Shown piece after piece: positions 6,935-7,130 of a DNA stretch of 7,130 nt. Positions within the stretch are counted from its first letter, which is position 1. Every line of letters begins with the position of its first letter. The DNA lies in NCBI GenBank assembly GCA_012965455.1, contig DTSG01000535.1, positions 1-7,130 of the forward strand, given 5' to 3'. A program made the position numbers and the translations under genes. Source of the DNA: Planctomycetaceae bacterium. Its GTDB lineage: Bacteria > Planctomycetota > Planctomycetia > Pirellulales > Pirellulaceae. The notes under the pieces were generated by a model. It was not told the origin of the DNA, made no database searches, and saw nothing but the letters and a program-made list of their open reading frames with translations.

Positions 6935-7130
6935 TTACGGGTTGGGCTGCGGAACAGCGCGTCTATTTTCGAAACGAATTTGCCGCACACCCTTTGGCGG
7001 TACATTCGCTTGAGCAATACGAGATTTCAACAACGCTGAAAGTTCTTTGAGAACCGCCGCAGATTCGGGACGATTCGCTAAGTTGACCATTTCCGCACTG
7101 TCGGTTTGATGGTCGTACAACTCCGCTCCA
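6935..7130 (-). CDS. C-terminal end of a sulfatase; partial, runs off right edge
   Basis: The last 64 residues of a minus-strand gene are visible, ending at a TAA at 6937-6935. The fragment begins GAELYDHQTDSAEMVNLA, then continues with a short helix-like stretch, LKELSALLKSRIAQ. This is the characteristic C-terminal pattern of type I sulfatases of the choline-sulfatase/iduronate-2-sulfatase type, usually ELYDH.tDP.E..NLA. Here the usual Pro after the Asp is Ser. The last residues, about VPPKGVRQIRFENRRAVPQPNP, form a basic, Pro-rich tail. The catalytic CxPSR or SxPSR motif and any signal peptide lie outside the window, so substrate class and activity cannot be judged. It is upstream of the Gfo/Idh/MocA gene in the same orientation with a 32-base gap, suggesting co-transcription. 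Confidence 0.8.
   Translation of the reverse strand, partial: GAELYDHQTDSAEMVNLANRPESAAVLKELSALLKSRIAQANVPPKGVRQIRFENRRAVPQPNP

Overview
The window looks like chromosomal DNA from a planctomycete or a close relative in the PVC group (Verrucomicrobia/Lentisphaerae are the alternatives). The main reason is the adjacent pair of a PSCyt1-DUF1549-DUF1553 cytochrome-type protein and a Tat-exported DUF1501 protein, a combination strongly expanded in those phyla. A sulfatase followed by a Tat-exported Gfo/Idh/MocA oxidoreductase fits the same lineage. Base composition looks moderate. Most genes lack an obvious Shine-Dalgarno site. No rRNA, tRNA, CRISPR, insertion sequence or long repeat was seen.

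Layout. (1) From the left edge to about 774, minus strand: the N-terminal 258 residues of an exported penicillin-binding-type serine peptidase (S11 D-Ala-D-Ala carboxypeptidase family) with an N-terminal peptidoglycan-binding domain. Its C-terminus lies outside the window. (2) About 775-865: a short divergent intergenic region that must hold promoters for both directions. (3) 866-5525, plus strand: a two-gene operon of a 1053-residue PSCyt1/DUF1549/DUF1553 protein with two CxxCH motifs, then a 485-residue DUF1501 protein with a Tat signal. (4) 5526-5576: a convergent gap with an imperfect hairpin. (5) 5577 to the right edge, minus strand: an operon transcribed right to left. It has the last 64 residues of a sulfatase, a 32-base gap, then a 441-residue secreted Gfo/Idh/MocA oxidoreductase whose start is fixed by a strong Shine-Dalgarno site.

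How the genes may work together. All four proteins whose N-terminus is visible carry export signals: Sec-type for the peptidase and the cytochrome-type protein, Tat-type for the DUF1501 and Gfo/Idh/MocA proteins. The sulfatase N-terminus is outside the window. The two operons that face each other therefore encode periplasmic or envelope proteins. By family context they may take part in breakdown of (sulfated) polysaccharides: desulfation, sugar oxidation by an exported dehydrogenase-like protein, and an undefined redox step by the cytochrome/DUF1501 pair. That pathway assignment is inference. The genes belong to known families, but the biochemical roles of the DUF1549/DUF1553 and DUF1501 proteins are, as far as I know, still undefined. 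I saw no clearly new defence, mobile or RNA system.
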